A DNA stretch of 64,000 nt from Rhodobacteraceae bacterium UBA6213 (GCA_002421605.1 DISJ01000013.1:73976-137975); one strand, 5' to 3'. Shown: positions 16,075 to 26,625, counted from the first letter of the stretch. Program-made: numbers and translations. Notes: a model not told the origin generated them from the letters alone.

Positions 16075-17828
16075 GATGCGAACTCCCTTGCTGTCGGTTC
16101 AGTGGAGCCTGATTGCGCCGAGTCGGCGCGCTGCACAGCTTTCGGACCGATGATTTCAGACTTGGGTCCGAACGAAGTAAGCCTGCCACCCTGAATCACC
16201 GCGATCATGTCCACGGCGGCAAGCGCGCTTGGGCGATGTGCGATGACAACGGTGATGCCGCCACGCGCGCGAACCGCGTGAATCGCGTCCGATAGTGCTG
16301 AATCGCCTTCGCTGTCGAGGTTCGAGTTCGGCTCATCGAGAACGACAAGAAACGGGTTGCCATAAAGGGCGCGAGCCAGGCCTATCCGCTGGCGCTGACC
16401 ACCCGACAAGGCCACCCCGGAAGCGCCCAACCGGGTGCTGTATCCGTCGGGCATGCGAAGGATCATGTCATGCACCCCGGCTGCACGCGCGGCTTCAACC
16501 ACCGCGGCGGCGTTTTGGGTGGGCGAAAAGCGCGAGATGTTTTCGTCGATGGTGGCATCCATCAAGCTAACATCTTGGGGCAAGTAGCCGATATGTGGGC
16601 CAAGCGCCTCATCGCTCCATTGTGTCAGTTCTGCGCCGTCAAGCCGCACGGCGCCCCGAAGCACCGGCATCACACCGGTCAGGGCTTTCACAAGGGTGGT
16701 CTTGCCTCCGCCGCTGGGTCCGATGATGCCAAGCGCCTGGCCTGCCGCGAGTTCCATGCTGATATCGCTAACCAGAACGCGGCCAGAACCGGGGGCTGCA
16801 ATCGTGACGCCTTCAACCCGAAGCGAGTTGGTAGGCGCAGGCAACTGCATCGGCGGCTCGGCAGAGGCAAGTGCCGCAATTGTCTCCTTCAGCCTGTCGA
16901 ACGCTCCGCGCGCCGCGAGCACGTTTTTCCAGTTGCCAATGGCCATATCGATTGGGGCCAAGGCGCGCGCCGATGCAACCGAGGCCGCGATAATGGCGCC
17001 AGCCGTCAGCTCTCCCTTGATGGTCAGAAACGCACCGAGGCCAAGAACGGCCGACTGCAGGATCATGCGCAGAACACGCGAAATTGCGCCGAAAGTGCCG
17101 GTAATGTCGCTAGAACGCGCCTGTAGCGAAAGGTGATCCGCGTTGGCCTTGGTGTACCGGTCCACAGCAAGGTGCGCAAAGCCCATTGCCTTGATGACAT
17201 CGGCGTTGCGGGCGTTGGAATCGGCAATGGTGTTGCGGTGGATTCCCGCCTGATGGGTCGTGCCGGCCAGTCGCCGTGTCATCAGTTCGGTCGCGATGGT
17301 CAGCAGCGTCAGCACCACCGCGCCCGCAAGCGTCAGCGCCCCCAGAAGCGGGTGCAGCGCGTAGGCGAAAACCAGAAAAATCGGCATCCAAGGCAGATCG
17401 AACAGCGCGATCGGGCCCTGGCTGCCCAGAAATCCGCGCAGCGTATCAACGTCGCGGCCGCGCTCCAGCGCTTCGGCGGTCGAATAGCCGTAGCGCGGCA
17501 TGTCGACGGCAACCTTGTGTGCCAGCGGTGCCAGACGCCGGTCGAGCCGGCCGCCGATACGCACCAGAATCTGCGAGCGGAGCATGTCGAACAGCCCCTG
17601 AAAGAAGTATAGCCCGATCGCGAGTACAGAAAACCCGATCAAGGTGGCAACGCTGCCGCTGCCAAGCGCACGGTCGTAGATCTGAAGCATGTAGAACGAA
17701 CCCGTCAGGGCAAGCAGATTGATGACCCCGGACATGCAGAAAAGATACAGCATGATCGGGCGCATTCCGCGGGTCAGGCTTTCTACCTTCTTGCGTTTGG
17801 TCTGTTCCAGATGGTCCTTGGCACGCAT
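16071..17828 (-). CDS. type I secretion ABC permease/ATPase (PrtD/LapB-like)
   Basis: 585 residues. The N-terminal half (about 25-300) has six predicted membrane helices (LYLFCMSGVINLLALTGSFY and following). The ATPase half has Walker A GIIGPSGGGKTTL near residue 355, the ABC signature LSGGQRQRIGLARALYGNP near 470, Walker B FLVVLDEPNSNLD and the H-loop VIAHRPSAL. There is no N-terminal peptidase C39 domain, as in PrtD-type RTX exporters. ATG 17828 is chosen because GGAG lies 6 bases upstream; a TTG further up covers the ribosome site. It is separated from the peroxidase gene by a strong hairpin, which suggests lower expression of exporter than of cargo. Confidence 0.9.
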   Translation of the reverse strand: MRAKDHLEQTKRKKVESLTRGMRPIMLYLFCMSGVINLLALTGSFYMLQIYDRALGSGSVATLIGFSVLAIGLYFFQGLFDMLRSQILVRIGGRLDRRLAPLAHKVAVDMPRYGYSTAEALERGRDVDTLRGFLGSQGPIALFDLPWMPIFLVFAYALHPLLGALTLAGAVVLTLLTIATELMTRRLAGTTHQAGIHRNTIADSNARNADVIKAMGFAHLAVDRYTKANADHLSLQARSSDITGTFGAISRVLRMILQSAVLGLGAFLTIKGELTAGAIIAASVASARALAPIDMAIGNWKNVLAARGAFDRLKETIAALASAEPPMQLPAPTNSLRVEGVTIAAPGSGRVLVSDISMELAAGQALGIIGPSGGGKTTLVKALTGVMPVLRGAVRLDGAELTQWSDEALGPHIGYLPQDVSLMDATIDENISRFSPTQNAAAVVEAARAAGVHDMILRMPDGYSTRLGASGVALSGGQRQRIGLARALYGNPFLVVLDEPNSNLDSEGDSALSDAIHAVRARGGITVVIAHRPSALAAVDMIAVIQGGRLTSFGPKSEIIGPKAVQRADSAQSGSTEPTAREFAS

Positions 17829-17857
17829 TTTTTTCTCCGGCAATCATAGTCGGGAAA

Positions 17858-17886
17858 CTGCAAGCCGGTGGTGCACCGGCTTGCAG
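17858..17886 (-). terminator. 13-bp perfect hairpin between peroxidase and exporter genes
   Basis: CTGCAAGCCGGTG pairs perfectly with CACCGGCTTGCAG around a 3-base loop. On the minus strand it starts 12 bases after the peroxidase stop and is followed by TTTCCC, only a short T run. It probably acts as a partial terminator or 3'-end stabiliser, leaving more peroxidase mRNA than exporter mRNA. Confidence 0.7.
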
Positions 17887-17897
17887 TCAAGTTCAGA

Positions 17898-20800
17898 TCA
17901 GAGCGTGAAGTCAGTCGCGGTCAGATGATGCGATCCCCGGATGGAAATCGAGAATTCGGCATCATCATTGCCCTCGACGTTGCCGGTGATGACCGTGAAC
18001 ACCTCGGAATCGCGGGTTTCTTCGGTGATCATCAGTTGGCCCGGGCCGCTGAAACCGGCGCTGACAATGGTGAACGCCTGATTGCCGTTTGCCGATCCGT
18101 TGGCGTCGATGCCGCTGACATCAACCTTGTCGCCGGGTTGGAACGAGGCGATGACGTCACCGTCTGCCGCTTCAACCGAGGTGAAGCGGAACACGTCGTT
18201 GCCGTCGCCACCGTCCATCACGTTGACCGAAGTTCCCGCCGTGATGACGTCATTGCCGGACCCGGTGATGACATTCTCGATCGACCAGAGCTGATCGTGG
18301 CCCGTCGCTGCGCTGTAGGCAGAACCGTGGTTCATAAGGCCCGAACCAAGATCGACGGCCACATCAGCCAAGATCGCCGACATGTCGAGCGTGTCGTTTC
18401 CGGCTTCGGCCGCTACCAGATCGCCATAGTAGGTGTCGTCGCCATCACCGGCTTCGGCCACGAACCGGTCTGCACCAGCGCCACCGAAGACCACGTCGTT
18501 TCCGGCACCAGCGTTTAGGTAGTCGTCGCCACCTTCACCGAAGATACGGTCGTTGCCACCGTCGCCAAACACCATGTCGTCGCCATCGCCAGCCAGGATG
18601 TTGTCTTGGCCGCCACCAGCAAAGATCATGTCGGCGCTGCCATGCCCGAGGATGGTTTCGCCCGCCGAGGTTCCGGTAAGCACATCGGCACCGGCGGTTC
18701 CGACCAACCCGCCATTCGCCACCCAGTTTGGTGAGGCAGGTGGCGCAGCGGTTTCTTCCTCGTCGTCTTCCTCGCTCGTTTCCTGCGGGGGCGTTGCCAG
18801 GTTTCCGATGACCATATCCTGCGGGCGCAACGTGCCCACGACCGAGTCATTTCCCCCGTGTGTTTCGAACACGACGCGATGGTCGGATTCGAGGTGCGAA
18901 ATATCGACGGTGTCGTCACCACTCGATCCGTTCACGTGGATCGTGCTGTAGTTCAGGCTGGTGGCCGAGAAATCGCCGAAGACCGCGACGGTATCGCCTT
19001 GTGTAACCCCGGCATCCAAACCGCCGTTATTGTTGTTTGCCGTGACATCAAGGGCGTTGATGACGATTTCCTCGACATTGTCGAGCTCGGCAATGATCGA
19101 TCCGTCGCGGGTGATGACGATTTCGGCGTTGGTGTTGGCGGGCGTCAGCCCGGCCAGAATCGCCGCCGCGGTCGTGTAGATGTTGAAGCTTTCAGCGCCG
19201 TTACGCCCAGTGATACTAACGGTGTCATTCCCCGCGCCACCATCGAAGAAATCGTGACCGTCGGTGGCGCCGCCCGCATTGGCATACCACAGCATTGTAT
19301 CGTTGCCGGAACCACCGATGATGATGTCATCGCCCGTTCCACCATTGAAGGTTGTCGCCGTATTGCTGCCGATCAGGATATCGCGGGTGTTGCTGTTGTT
19401 ACCGTCGAGGTTGCCGTTGGTATCGCGTGTGACAGAAACGTTGTTCGTGTCAGTCAGGCTGCCATCCGAAACCGTATAGGTGAAGGAGCGGTTGTTGTTT
19501 GACGAATCCGTCACCTGCACGTCGCCCGCCGCCAGTGTTGCCGAGAAGTTCTGCGAGTTTTCGCTGACACTGGTGAGCGTCAGGGCATTGCCCTCGGGGT
19601 CGGTGTCATTGGCCAAAAGCGCCCAGCCGGGAACCAGATAAGATGTGCCCGAAGCGATATTGGTGATGACGTTTTCATCGGCTGCGTTTGGCGCATCGTT
19701 GATGGCCGTCACATTGATGGTCGTCGTGGCAGGCGCGCTATCCAGTCGCCCGTCATTGACAGTTGACTGAATGATCCGCGGGTCGGTTCCCGGGTTGTCC
19801 GAGGTGTTACGGAACTGGATATTGTCCAGCCGCGCCGCAAAATCCGCAAAACTGCGCGGCGTGGCGCTGGTCAGCGTTGCAGTGATGATACCAGCAACAG
19901 AAGTATCCACCGAGGCGGTAAAGCCGCCGCCGTTTGTGCCGTTGGACCAAACCAGCTCATCGCCATTTTGCGCGTTCGTCAGCACCACCCGTGCCGAAGT
20001 CAGCGTAGTGCCATCATCGGTGATCACCGGCCGGGGAATGATCGTGACGTTGCCGCCATTCTCGGTGAAGTTCCGGGAGATGTCGGAAAACATCGTGGTC
20101 GGTGCGGATTCGTAGGACACGTCCAACCCGTCGATCCGAACATAGTCGTTCTGGGTGTTCGTATCGACGACATTCGAGACTTCGAACCGAAGCACTGCAT
20201 GATCGGTGAACGGCCCGGTCAGGCTCAGATCCTGAACGCTGCTGATGTTATTAGAACTGCTGTTGATCACCTGCACGGTCTGGAAATTCACCCCATCAGG
20301 CGCAAAGGTTACCGTCACGGTTTCGCCGTTGCCAAAGCCGCTTTCACTGACTGTATAGCTGATCGTTGCGGTGGCGGCGGCAGAAAGGTCGAGTACGCGC
20401 TCGATCGCGGCGCCATCGCCGGGACCAAACTCCATGACATTGTTGCTGCCGACCCCGTCGATGCGGATCTGACCCGTTAAGGCCGCACCGTCATCGCCCG
20501 TTTCAACCCAGGGTGCTGCCCAATTTGTTCCGCCAGTGGAGTTGGAAAACGAAGCAGTGTTGAAGTTATCAGCATAGTTGCCCGCGTCCGTCGCAAAATC
20601 GAGCGTTAGGGTTGGCGGGACGCCGACAACGGATTGGAGCGTCTGCACACCATCCGCGAACTGGAAGTTTTCGACGCCGATCACAAGGTCGGTGCCATCT
20701 GTGGGCTCCCTTGCCAGCAACGGGTCGGCATTTGGCGTGCCGTTGTCGGTGATCCGGACTGCATAGACGCTGGCGAAATTATTCAGCAGGTCGGTGACCA

Positions 20801-23800
20801 CATTGCCGTTCACATCGAGCGCCAAGACGCTGTAGTCATCGAAATTGCCGGTAAAGACCACGGTGTCGTTGCCGGATGTGTTCTGGCCGTCCGCCGAATC
20901 GTCGCCAAGCATAAGGTCCTTGAACTGATCCGATCTCAGCATCTCGGTGAAATGGCTCTCGAACTGGCGGACCCCGTTCACCATCAGCGCGGAACTGTTC
21001 AAAATCCCGCCGGTCAAAACCGAAGTGGCTGACACTCGGTGGCTGGCACCGATCAAACCGTAGGCGGTTTCATACGCATCCTGCATGCCGTTGGTCATGT
21101 ATTTGCCAATCAGCGTATCCAGCCGCGCTGACCCGCCGATGATGACATCGTTGCCGCTGCGATCTGCCAGAACCGCCTCCTGCAGGCCGCCAAGCCGCGC
21201 AGGAACGTCAGTTTCAAACACATCGTTGCCGCTGCCGCCGATCAGCCAGTTACTGCCCACGTTCCCCAAGATATTGTCACCGTCTTGCGTGCCGACGATG
21301 CCATCCATCTCGATCATGGTGGGCAGAACCTGGTTCTGGTCGATCGTGACGAGCGGATTGTTCTGGGCGTTCAGGTTGATCTCAAGCGTGTAGGCTTGCG
21401 TGTTGTCGGAAAGGTCAATGATGTCAAAACCGGTATCGACCTCATTGACGTTGCCCGCGCCGCCGACCACTTCGTCGGGGCCAAAGACCGCATTTCCGGT
21501 GTTTCCACCGCCCGGGTTGGCAGACCCAGTGGGCACGCCGGGGCGCAAGATGTCATCGCCCGCTTGGCCAAACATGATATCCTTGTCGGCACCGCCGATC
21601 AGAAGATCGTCGCCGGTGCCTCCGTAGATATTGTCCTGCTCATCACCACCATCGACGATGTCGTTGCCTTCGCCGCCGAAGATGAAGGGGTCGGTGTCGG
21701 CACCGCCGTAGATGGCGTCGTCGCCGTTGTTGCCAAAGATCTTGTCGATGCCGATGCCGCCGTAGATCGTGTCGTTGCCATCGCCGCCGATAAGCTGGTC
21801 AAAGCCGCCGACGCTAGCGCCGGAGTCGCCGCCATAGATGAGGTCATCACCTTCGCCGCCATCGACCACGTCGGGAAGATCGTCGCCGTATAGCGTGTCA
21901 TTGCCGGCACCGCCGTAGATCCGGTCGCCGCCAGAGCCGCCATAGATGATATCGTCGCCATCATCGCCATACCCAGTATCGTCACCGAAACCGAGATAGA
22001 TCAGGTCTTTCCCTTTGGTGCCGCCGACAACCTCAGCCGAATTGGCGCCCGAGGTTGGGCCACCGTCCGTGTTGAGCACATCGGGTTGAAGGTCTGGCCG
22101 GATATCGGCGACGTAGCTGATGCCGTTGATTACAACGATCTGGCCGTTGCCAGCGACCGAGTTGCCGCCGTGCGTATAAACGCCAAGTACCGCGCCATTG
22201 TTGGCGGCTGCATAGTCAGCGATGATGTCGCCATACTTGTGCTGATCTGCGGGGTTGCCGTTGATGTCGTAGTACAAGACCGACGGATCGAACGTTCCGC
22301 CAACCGCGACCAGCGGCGCATTCGCGCGATCGCCTTTCGCGGTGTAGAGGTTGATGGTCGAATAGCCTTCCGCATCCAGCGGAATATTCGTGATTTCGAC
22401 GCCATTGGCATCGTAGTAGGTGACCCCCGGTACGGGCGCTGTGCCGCCCGGCGTTTGCACCGAAATCGACACGTCATCGACAAGGATCTGGTTGCCGCCG
22501 CCGTTCTGCACCTCGATACGCAACTGATAGCCCGCGTAGGCGCCATCAATCACCCCACTGTCGAGCGTTGTGACAGCCCATTGGCCATCGGCAGGGGCCG
22601 TAAGCGACGCGGTGGCCAGTACCACAGTGGCAACGCCGTTGGTTGCAACCAGACGGGCCGCGCCACCCGGCCAAGCCATATCGGTGCGATCGCCGACATT
22701 GACGTTCAGCGTGTAGTTCGACCCTGCGGCCAAAACGATGCCGGTATCCTGTGCCAGCACCGCGTTGGTGGAAAGCCAGGCCACGTTTGCTCCAGCATGA
22801 CCCGCAGTTGCGCTGATCGTATCAACTGGGGCAAACAGGCCACCGGTGCCGCTGACCGCCCAGCCTGTGGGGGCAGCGTAGCTGTAGTTGCCGCGCCAAT
22901 CCGTCACCACGCCGGGGGCGCCACTGGCAAGCGAGTCGGTGTCGAAATCTGGATTGACCAGCGTGGCCGCCACCGTGCTTGACGCGTGGCTTGCCACGAT
23001 TTCCGGACCGACAAGGGCACCGCCGCCTTCTTGATCATAGAGCCGCTGGTTGGCAATCTGCTCGTCACCCAGCTCGTAATACTTGTCGGCATAGCCGAAG
23101 ATGTTGCCGTTGAGGTGGGTGGTGCCTGTGTTGCGTTCGACCATGTCCTTGAACTGTTCGTTGATGATTTCATCTCCGAACTGCGTTCCGGCCAGACGAT
23201 AGAGGTAGTAGAAACGGTCACCATCCATCAACCGCTGGATCTGGTCGACAAAGACGACGTTAAAAGTTTCGCCCAGCAAGCCACCCGAGATATGCGCTTC
23301 GGCCAGACCACCGATCCAGAGATCGATTTTCTGGAAGCCATCATCCGCGCCGTTCATGAACGCCACATCGGCCGCAATGCCAGCGTCGGCGCCATCTAGC
23401 ACCGCCTGCGCCAAGGCGACGTTACCATCGAAGGAATAGGCCGCGATGAAATTGACCAGCGATTCCGCGTGCGTCATGTTCTGGGCAAAATCGTTCCAGC
23501 TTGTATAGACCGTCAGGTCAAGCAAGCCGCGCGCCTGGTTGAGGGTCGGAAGGCCGACATCGCGACCGCGAGCAATGTTGATCGCCGCAAGGTCCATCGG
23601 CAGGTCAAGAAGGCCCTGCTGCAGCGCGGGTGTGACGAATTCGTCAATGTCGTTCATCACCTGACGGGTCATGCCCATGACGATGGACGAGGCCCCGACC
23701 TGGTTGAAAAGCGCCGGATTGAGGAACGCTTTCTGAAGCGCATAGCTCATGATCTGGCCGGTCATGTCGCCGTTGGGGTCCATCGTGTCGATGGTCTCGC

Positions 23801-26288
23801 GCAGCGTAGAGTGGCCAAAGCGGAAAGCACCTTGCGCATAGGCCATAGAGATGGTGGCATCGAGTTCGGTCGAATAGGCCGAAAACTCTGGAATATCGGG
23901 GGTAATCGCACGTGCATACTGGTCAACTGCCGTATGCTGATATTCCATTTCCACGATCAGCTTGATGCCTTCGAACAGCTTTTCCTGGTTCCAGGAAACG
24001 AAGCCGTTGGTATCGGTGTAGCTGCCGGAGGCGTCGATCACCGCCCCGTCACGCCCGGTGACAATGCTGTGCCCAGCCGTAAGCGAATTGGGATCGGTGC
24101 CTGCGGCCACCACGTAGTAGTTATCATGCGTGTCGCGGGCCAATATACCGCCGCTCGCCACCCAGTGACCGTTGCTGGCCTCAACCAGCGCATTTGCGCC
24201 AATGGTGCCGTTGGCGTCGGCCGTAGCGACCGCCACTTGCCAGTCATTGAGGATTGCGTGATCGCCTGCCACACCGTTTGCGGCATCTTGCTGGAACAGC
24301 GCAATCTCAAGGTTCTGCGCCTGATAGTCATGCTCCATGTGGAAGATGTGGTGCATCGAGGTCAGCGCGACGTTTTCGTTCACGCGGCCGTCGCCAGCGA
24401 TGTAGTGGTCACCCACCGAGTCCATCAGAATCTCGCTGATGGCGCCAAGTTCCGAAGTTGACAGCGCAGGGCCCATGCCGAACAGGCTGGACTGGATGCT
24501 GAAATCCGCAAAGTTGACCCAAGGCGCCAAAGCTGCAACCCCGGTATAGGTGCCAGCGCCGGGCATGCCAGTACCGATGACAAGCGTCACCACCCCGTCC
24601 AACACGGCGAACGACGACCCTGTGCCAAGCGCCGCCTGCAAACCGTCATTGAGCGTGGCCACAGCAGCGGTTGCCGCGGCTGACGAAAGATGCGCGCCAT
24701 CAACATGTGGATTCATATCAAGCAGCAGGGCATGGCCCGAATTGCCGCTGCTAATGTGGCCTGCATCATCACGATTGCGAAGGTTCAATACGTCTTCCCA
24801 GGTCAGGCTGTCGCGGCCCGTTGCTTCGACATGGGCGCGCAGTTCATTCAGCGTGGGAAGCGTTGCAGTGGTCTGATTGCCAAATCCATCGGTCCACGCG
24901 ACATTCTGCTCACCGTCCAAAAGACGCGCACCGGCAATGAAATCGCCGCTGTTTGGGTCGACAACCCATTCACGCAGAATGTCGGTCATCTGATCGATCG
25001 ACCCGTAGGTCTGGCTTTGGTCGATGAAGGGCGAGGTATGGTTGATATACTGCGCCACGCCGTTCTCGTAGCTGTCGATCAGGGCGCGGGTGATGGTGAT
25101 GGAATAGGTCGGCTGCCCATCTTGACCGATCACGCCATAAAGCGGGTCATCCTGCGCCAGCGGGATCGTGACCTTTAGGTTCTGGCCAGCACCACCCTTG
25201 GCGATAAAGTCGAGCCCGTGGTCAAAGAACTGCCCGAAGATTGCAAAAAAGCCGTTGGTCGGGGCCACACCGGGGTTTTGCGACTCGATGAAGAACTCGC
25301 CGTTATTCGGGTTTTGCTGATCCTGAACACCAAAGGCGGCCAGCAGGCCATAGGGCGAATCCGAAATGTCGATCAGGGCATCGCCGTTGTTCAGGGTTGA
25401 AGTGTCGATGCCGTGCTGATCGACGACATTCATCAATGCTTCCGCCGCCGGAACATAATCGAGGAACATCGAGGTGCCACCGATAGTCACCGTCGCACCG
25501 ACGCTGGTTATGCCAAAAGCCGCCATCAGCTTGCCGTAGGCGTAAAGGCCCGCGTCCCAAGTGCCCAGGCTGTCTTGGTAGGTGTTAACGATCGCCGCGC
25601 CTTCGACCAGCTTCGAAATGTCGATGTTCTTGGAATCGATCAGGTCCGCATAGGCCGCGTCGCTGGTGTATTTGCTCGGGTTCCAGTGAACGATGTGGTT
25701 GTCGGCATCAAGCAGAAGCCGAACGCCCCCGGTCATGATCGTCTGGGTGATCATGCGGGGCGTGTAATCCACCACGTTTTGCGAGTCGCCCGCGGTGTAG
25801 CTACCGTTCGGGTTTTGCGCGACAACCGTGTAGCTGCCGTTGTTCATGCTGACCAGTGTCGCGTTGCTACCCCCTTGGGTGCCGGTCTGCGCGCCGTAAT
25901 CCGCTCCACTGCCGACCAGATAATTGCCGTAGCCCAAGGCGCTGATATCGGCCGCGGTCAGGAACGGCACATCTGCCGCACCCCAATCGGCATTCGCGGG
26001 GTTAAGGTTGTTGGAAAGACCCGAGACATCGCGCACGCCCCCAGCATCGGCCACCGAATAGTACGAGGCACCATAGGTCTGCACTGCTTCAGCTGGTGGC
26101 AGCGTTCCGGCCACAAAAAGCGGCGCACCGCCCGCGGCCCCTTGGCTGGTTGCGTAAATGGTGGTGTCGCCGCCCCAGTTAAAGAGAAGCTTGCCATCCG
26201 CATCGAACAGCGGAACCAGATTCACCTGGTCGAGAAGGAACTGAATATCACCAATGGTGATGACGAAAGGCTTGAGCGTGGTCGGCAT
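17898..26288 (-). CDS. giant secreted animal-type haem peroxidase with RTX repeats (MopA/peroxicin-like)
   Basis: 2796 residues, no signal peptide. The peroxidase domain spans about residues 330-1050. FGQFFDHGLDF holds the distal glutamine (353) and histidine (357), AGDGRVNENVALTSMHH matches the AGDxRxNE tract, FRFGHS gives the proximal histidine (826), and AAINIARGRDVGLPTLNQAR matches the conserved Asn/Arg segment. The slot of the catalytic distal arginine reads HMEHD, with methionine 651. RTX nonapeptides form blocks at about 1420-1585, 2310-2360 and 2540-2620, separated by beta-sandwich and cadherin-like segments. The C-terminus ends HHLTATDFTL, a typical type I secretion signal. Secreted proteins of this build oxidise Mn(II) (MopA of Aurantimonas and Roseobacter) or make superoxide. 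The exporter genes follow directly. Confidence 0.88.
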   Translation of the reverse strand: MPTTLKPFVITIGDIQFLLDQVNLVPLFDADGKLLFNWGGDTTIYATSQGAAGGAPLFVAGTLPPAEAVQTYGASYYSVADAGGVRDVSGLSNNLNPANADWGAADVPFLTAADISALGYGNYLVGSGADYGAQTGTQGGSNATLVSMNNGSYTVVAQNPNGSYTAGDSQNVVDYTPRMITQTIMTGGVRLLLDADNHIVHWNPSKYTSDAAYADLIDSKNIDISKLVEGAAIVNTYQDSLGTWDAGLYAYGKLMAAFGITSVGATVTIGGTSMFLDYVPAAEALMNVVDQHGIDTSTLNNGDALIDISDSPYGLLAAFGVQDQQNPNNGEFFIESQNPGVAPTNGFFAIFGQFFDHGLDFIAKGGAGQNLKVTIPLAQDDPLYGVIGQDGQPTYSITITRALIDSYENGVAQYINHTSPFIDQSQTYGSIDQMTDILREWVVDPNSGDFIAGARLLDGEQNVAWTDGFGNQTTATLPTLNELRAHVEATGRDSLTWEDVLNLRNRDDAGHISSGNSGHALLLDMNPHVDGAHLSSAAATAAVATLNDGLQAALGTGSSFAVLDGVVTLVIGTGMPGAGTYTGVAALAPWVNFADFSIQSSLFGMGPALSTSELGAISEILMDSVGDHYIAGDGRVNENVALTSMHHIFHMEHDYQAQNLEIALFQQDAANGVAGDHAILNDWQVAVATADANGTIGANALVEASNGHWVASGGILARDTHDNYYVVAAGTDPNSLTAGHSIVTGRDGAVIDASGSYTDTNGFVSWNQEKLFEGIKLIVEMEYQHTAVDQYARAITPDIPEFSAYSTELDATISMAYAQGAFRFGHSTLRETIDTMDPNGDMTGQIMSYALQKAFLNPALFNQVGASSIVMGMTRQVMNDIDEFVTPALQQGLLDLPMDLAAINIARGRDVGLPTLNQARGLLDLTVYTSWNDFAQNMTHAESLVNFIAAYSFDGNVALAQAVLDGADAGIAADVAFMNGADDGFQKIDLWIGGLAEAHISGGLLGETFNVVFVDQIQRLMDGDRFYYLYRLAGTQFGDEIINEQFKDMVERNTGTTHLNGNIFGYADKYYELGDEQIANQRLYDQEGGGALVGPEIVASHASSTVAATLVNPDFDTDSLASGAPGVVTDWRGNYSYAAPTGWAVSGTGGLFAPVDTISATAGHAGANVAWLSTNAVLAQDTGIVLAAGSNYTLNVNVGDRTDMAWPGGAARLVATNGVATVVLATASLTAPADGQWAVTTLDSGVIDGAYAGYQLRIEVQNGGGNQILVDDVSISVQTPGGTAPVPGVTYYDANGVEITNIPLDAEGYSTINLYTAKGDRANAPLVAVGGTFDPSVLYYDINGNPADQHKYGDIIADYAAANNGAVLGVYTHGGNSVAGNGQIVVINGISYVADIRPDLQPDVLNTDGGPTSGANSAEVVGGTKGKDLIYLGFGDDTGYGDDGDDIIYGGSGGDRIYGGAGNDTLYGDDLPDVVDGGEGDDLIYGGDSGASVGGFDQLIGGDGNDTIYGGIGIDKIFGNNGDDAIYGGADTDPFIFGGEGNDIVDGGDEQDNIYGGTGDDLLIGGADKDIMFGQAGDDILRPGVPTGSANPGGGNTGNAVFGPDEVVGGAGNVNEVDTGFDIIDLSDNTQAYTLEINLNAQNNPLVTIDQNQVLPTMIEMDGIVGTQDGDNILGNVGSNWLIGGSGNDVFETDVPARLGGLQEAVLADRSGNDVIIGGSARLDTLIGKYMTNGMQDAYETAYGLIGASHRVSATSVLTGGILNSSALMVNGVRQFESHFTEMLRSDQFKDLMLGDDSADGQNTSGNDTVVFTGNFDDYSVLALDVNGNVVTDLLNNFASVYAVRITDNGTPNADPLLAREPTDGTDLVIGVENFQFADGVQTLQSVVGVPPTLTLDFATDAGNYADNFNTASFSNSTGGTNWAAPWVETGDDGAALTGQIRIDGVGSNNVMEFGPGDGAAIERVLDLSAAATATISYTVSESGFGNGETVTVTFAPDGVNFQTVQVINSSSNNISSVQDLSLTGPFTDHAVLRFEVSNVVDTNTQNDYVRIDGLDVSYESAPTTMFSDISRNFTENGGNVTIIPRPVITDDGTTLTSARVVLTNAQNGDELVWSNGTNGGGFTASVDTSVAGIITATLTSATPRSFADFAARLDNIQFRNTSDNPGTDPRIIQSTVNDGRLDSAPATTTINVTAINDAPNAADENVITNIASGTSYLVPGWALLANDTDPEGNALTLTSVSENSQNFSATLAAGDVQVTDSSNNNRSFTYTVSDGSLTDTNNVSVTRDTNGNLDGNNSNTRDILIGSNTATTFNGGTGDDIIIGGSGNDTMLWYANAGGATDGHDFFDGGAGNDTVSITGRNGAESFNIYTTAAAILAGLTPANTNAEIVITRDGSIIAELDNVEEIVINALDVTANNNNGGLDAGVTQGDTVAVFGDFSATSLNYSTIHVNGSSGDDTVDISHLESDHRVVFETHGGNDSVVGTLRPQDMVIGNLATPPQETSEEDDEEETAAPPASPNWVANGGLVGTAGADVLTGTSAGETILGHGSADMIFAGGGQDNILAGDGDDMVFGDGGNDRIFGEGGDDYLNAGAGNDVVFGGAGADRFVAEAGDGDDTYYGDLVAAEAGNDTLDMSAILADVAVDLGSGLMNHGSAYSAATGHDQLWSIENVITGSGNDVITAGTSVNVMDGGDGNDVFRFTSVEAADGDVIASFQPGDKVDVSGIDANGSANGNQAFTIVSAGFSGPGQLMITEETRDSEVFTVITGNVEGNDDAEFSISIRGSHHLTATDFTL

Positions 26289-26625
26289 GATGGATTCCCC
26301 CAGAATCTGACTATTCGTGTTGCGTCATCCGTCATTCCTGGGCGCAGACCAGCCGTCATCGTTCTGGCAAATCGTTGTTTGCCGGAGGAGATTCTGGTTT
26401 CAAACCCGTAGGAACGCACGGAGCCCGGCGTTACTGTTTCGTCTCGGACCGAAGCTTGGACAGCTTGTCGCTTCGGACCGCCGCGTCGTAGGTCGTCCGA
26501 TTAGAACGGACGAAATGAGCCGCAGTTGCCTTGCTCATGCCATAATTCTGACAGATTCTAAAAATTGCCGGAATGCGATAAGGTCTAGTAATCTTTTGTT
26601 AAGTTTGGCCAGGACGGTATTGGAC
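26289..26625. other. intergenic region between peroxidase operon and divergent kinase
   Basis: 337 bp without a convincing gene. It must hold the promoters of the leftward secretion operon and of the rightward kinase. An imperfect dyad is visible at 26445-26480: CGGACC occurs twice, and CCGAAGC (26449-26455) pairs with GCTTCGG (26470-26476). This is a candidate regulator site. GGGGGAA precedes the peroxidase ATG on the minus strand. No clear -35/-10 pair can be assigned. Confidence 0.4.

Noticed and set aside
21580..22030. Regular short repeats that could suggest a CRISPR array
   Set aside because: The period is 27 bp in coding frame and spells RTX nonapeptides; there are no unique spacers.
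22086..22982. Open frames of up to about 330 codons antisense to the giant peroxidase gene
   Set aside because: No recognisable domains or start signals; third-position GC and domain matches support only the minus-strand gene.
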